In this document: positions 40,528 through 41,865 of the stretch, piece by piece
How the letters are laid out: each line of letters opens with the position of its first letter
Position numbering within the stretch: the first letter of the stretch is position 1
Assembly: GCA_030540225.1 (NCBI GenBank)
Contig: JAUNWQ010000011.1
Coordinates: 1 to 41,865 of the forward strand
Reading direction: 5' to 3'
DNA length: 41,865 bases
Origin: Coriobacteriia bacterium
GTDB lineage: Bacteria; Actinomycetota; Coriobacteriia; Coriobacteriales; Eggerthellaceae
Made by a program: the position numbers and the translations under genes
The notes under the pieces: model-generated
The model's input: the letters and a program-made list of their open reading frames with translations, nothing else
Database searches by the model: none
Told to the model about the DNA's origin: nothing

Positions 40528-41706
40528 ATGATCTACGCAGGTGTGGACATCGCCAAGGTGGACCACGTGATCGGCGCCGTCGACGAGACGGGGGCCGAGG
40601 CCGCAAGGCCCATGAAGTTCAAGAACAGCGAGGCCGGCTTCGAGAGGTGCATAGCGTGGCTCGAGTCCGTCGCCGAGTCGGAGGACGACGTGTTCGTCGG
40701 CATGGAGGCCACCGGCCACTACTGGAAGGCCTGCTTCGCCTACCTGACGGCCGCGGGCTACCGCGTGTGCGTCGTCAACCCCATGCAGGTGCACGCCATG
40801 CGCACGCTCAAGTGCCTGTCCGGCGTGAAGAACGACCGCATCGACTCTTGGCTCATAGCCGAGACGCTCCGGCAGGGCGATTACGACCAGACCAGGCTCG
40901 CCACCGACGAGGTGCAGGCGCTCAAGCGGCTCACGCGCTACCACCAGGGGCTCAAGCAGGAGCTCGCGACCGTGAAGACCCAGGCCATCTGCGTGCTCGA
41001 CGCCTACTTCCCCGAGTACGCGGGCCTCTTCTCCGACATGTTCGGGACCGCGTCGCTCAAGGTGCTCGCCGAGTGCCCCACGCCGTCCGAGGCGTCCCGC
41101 AAGCGGACGTCCTCGATAGCGAGGCTGCTCTCGGAGGGCTCGCGCGGCAGGCTCGGCGACGCCAAGGCCGCCGAGGTCAAGGCCGCGGCAAAATCGTCGG
41201 TCGGCATAAGGCTCGGCGAGGAGGCCGCCTCGTTCCAGATCAGGACGATGGTCTCGCAGGTCGAGTTCCTGAACGCCACGATCGCCAAGGTCGAGAAGGA
41301 GGTCGCCTCGCTCCTCGGGAAGGTCGAGCCCAACATCACCACCGTCCCCGGCATATCCACGACGACGGGCGCCCAGATCGTCGCCGAGATCGGCGACGTC
41401 AAGAGGTTCAAGGGCGCCGCCTCGATCGTGAAGTACGCCGGCCTCAACTCGGGCGTCGACGAGTCCGGGATGTTTTCCGCCGAGGGGGTTCCCATAACCA
41501 AGCACGGCTCTCCCTACCTGCGAAGATCGCTCTGGCTCGCCGCGAACCGGGCGCGCCAGTACGACCCCAGGCTCAAGGCCTTCTACGACAAGAAGCGCCG
41601 GGAGGGGAAGCCCCACCGGGTGGCGGTGACCGCCGTCGCCAGGAAGCTGTGCCACGTGGTCTATGCGGTCATGCGCGACGGGGAGCCCTACGACCCGAGC
41701 AAGTAG
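40528..41706 (+). CDS. IS110-family transposase (DEDD recombinase)
   Basis: A 392-residue recombinase. The RuvC-like domain supplies the DEDD tetrad: Asp7 (GVDIAK), Glu60 (GMEATGHYW), Asp103 and Asp106 (NDRIDSW). The C-terminal transposase_20 domain (about 265-350) starts TTVPGISTTTGAQIVAEIGD and contains KYAGLNSGVDESG with the serine needed for strand exchange, then GSPYLRRSLWLAA. AAGGAG lies seven bases before ATG 40528. The frame is full length, so the element may be active. Confidence 0.95.
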   Translation: MIYAGVDIAKVDHVIGAVDETGAEAARPMKFKNSEAGFERCIAWLESVAESEDDVFVGMEATGHYWKACFAYLTAAGYRVCVVNPMQVHAMRTLKCLSGVKNDRIDSWLIAETLRQGDYDQTRLATDEVQALKRLTRYHQGLKQELATVKTQAICVLDAYFPEYAGLFSDMFGTASLKVLAECPTPSEASRKRTSSIARLLSEGSRGRLGDAKAAEVKAAAKSSVGIRLGEEAASFQIRTMVSQVEFLNATIAKVEKEVASLLGKVEPNITTVPGISTTTGAQIVAEIGDVKRFKGAASIVKYAGLNSGVDESGMFSAEGVPITKHGSPYLRRSLWLAANRARQYDPRLKAFYDKKRREGKPHRVAVTAVARKLCHVVYAVMRDGEPYDPSK

Positions 41707-41816
41707 GGCGGCCCGATTGCGGCCTTTCCCACATCGCCGCGGCGATGCGCCCCATTGCGCCCAAAAGCATTCGATATTCGGCTTTCAAAATGCAGATTCC
41801 AGTAAATTCGAAACTC

Positions 41817-41865
41817 TCAATTCTTTACGGTTTCGCCCTTGACTTCATATAGCTGGTCTCCTTTC
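41817..41865 (-). CDS. Possible C-terminus of a gene beyond the right edge
   Basis: In one minus-strand frame the last 49 bases read ...KGDQLYEVKGETVKN and then TGA (41817-41819). The composition is protein-like, but sixteen codons cannot identify a family. Confidence 0.25.
   Translation of the reverse strand, partial: KGDQLYEVKGETVKN

Larger units (their letters stand above)
40324..41799 (+). mobile_element. IS110-family insertion sequence
   Basis: The element comprises a long non-coding left end, the transposase at 40528-41706 and a short right end. An 11-base direct repeat AATGCAGATTC flanks it (40324-40334 and 41789-41799), giving a length near 1.47 kb. IS110 elements do not make ordinary target duplications; a shared core is expected, so the boundary is uncertain by about 11 bases. 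A ~30-base imperfect inverted repeat joins the outer left flank (40287-40315) and the right end (41765-41795), with an exact 11-base core ATCGAATGCTT/AAGCATTCGAT. Confidence 0.7.

Overview
The window looks like a chromosomal segment of a high-GC, anaerobic gut-type actinobacterium of the class Coriobacteriia, probably Eggerthellaceae. The reasons are two LuxR-type regulators with large multi-spanning membrane N-termini, a twin-arginine DMSO-reductase-type molybdoenzyme operon, a fused 2-hydroxyacyl-CoA dehydratase activase, rubrerythrin, citramalate synthase, and HrcA/CIRCE control of a small heat-shock protein. The species call is inference; no rRNA or tRNA gene was seen.

Layout. 1-1.3 kb: the start of a zinc-ribbon protein running off the left edge, then an unrecognised 201-residue protein. 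1.4-9.5 kb: an MFS transporter divergent from a membrane-LuxR regulator, followed 22 bases later by a 1323-residue activase-like protein with two ASKHA ATPase domains. 9.6-18.6 kb: a short SerA-type dehydrogenase, then a minus-strand dmsA-dmsB-dmsC-torD-dmsC2 operon, divergent from a second membrane-LuxR regulator across an intergenic region holding four GTCACA/TGTGAC half-sites. 18.6-22.0 kb: a SanA/DUF218 membrane protein and leuS. 22.1-24.9 kb: a three-gene LytTR two-component system whose kinase is divided between two membrane proteins. 24.9-38.6 kb is mostly housekeeping: engB, a GT4 glycosyltransferase, guaB, a Wzx-like flippase with a Ser/Arg/Glu tail, rubrerythrin, an M18 aminopeptidase, a phosphodiesterase, hsp20, a NUDIX hydrolase, a YerC-like repressor and cimA, then a zinc-ribbon membrane protein. 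38.6-41.9 kb is accessory: two type I-E CRISPR repeats plus a decayed third copy surrounding a small ribbon-helix-helix gene, an AbrB/PIN toxin-antitoxin pair, and an IS110-family element with a long structured left end.

How the parts fit. The two membrane-LuxR regulators each face a divergently transcribed target: the MFS transporter in one case, the respiratory reductase in the other. The Dms operon encodes catalytic, electron-transfer and membrane-anchor subunits plus a TorD chaperone and a second anchor. In the LytTR cluster one membrane protein keeps the phospho-accepting His-box but has no ATPase domain, and the other keeps the GHKL ATPase but has Arg where the His should be, so the two probably act as one kinase. 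Non-coding elements include a near-perfect parS site, a Fur/PerR-like dyad at the rubrerythrin start site, CIRCE over the hsp20 -35 box, an 82-base tandem repeat with terminal inverted repeats, and covarying hairpin repeats near 33.6 kb.
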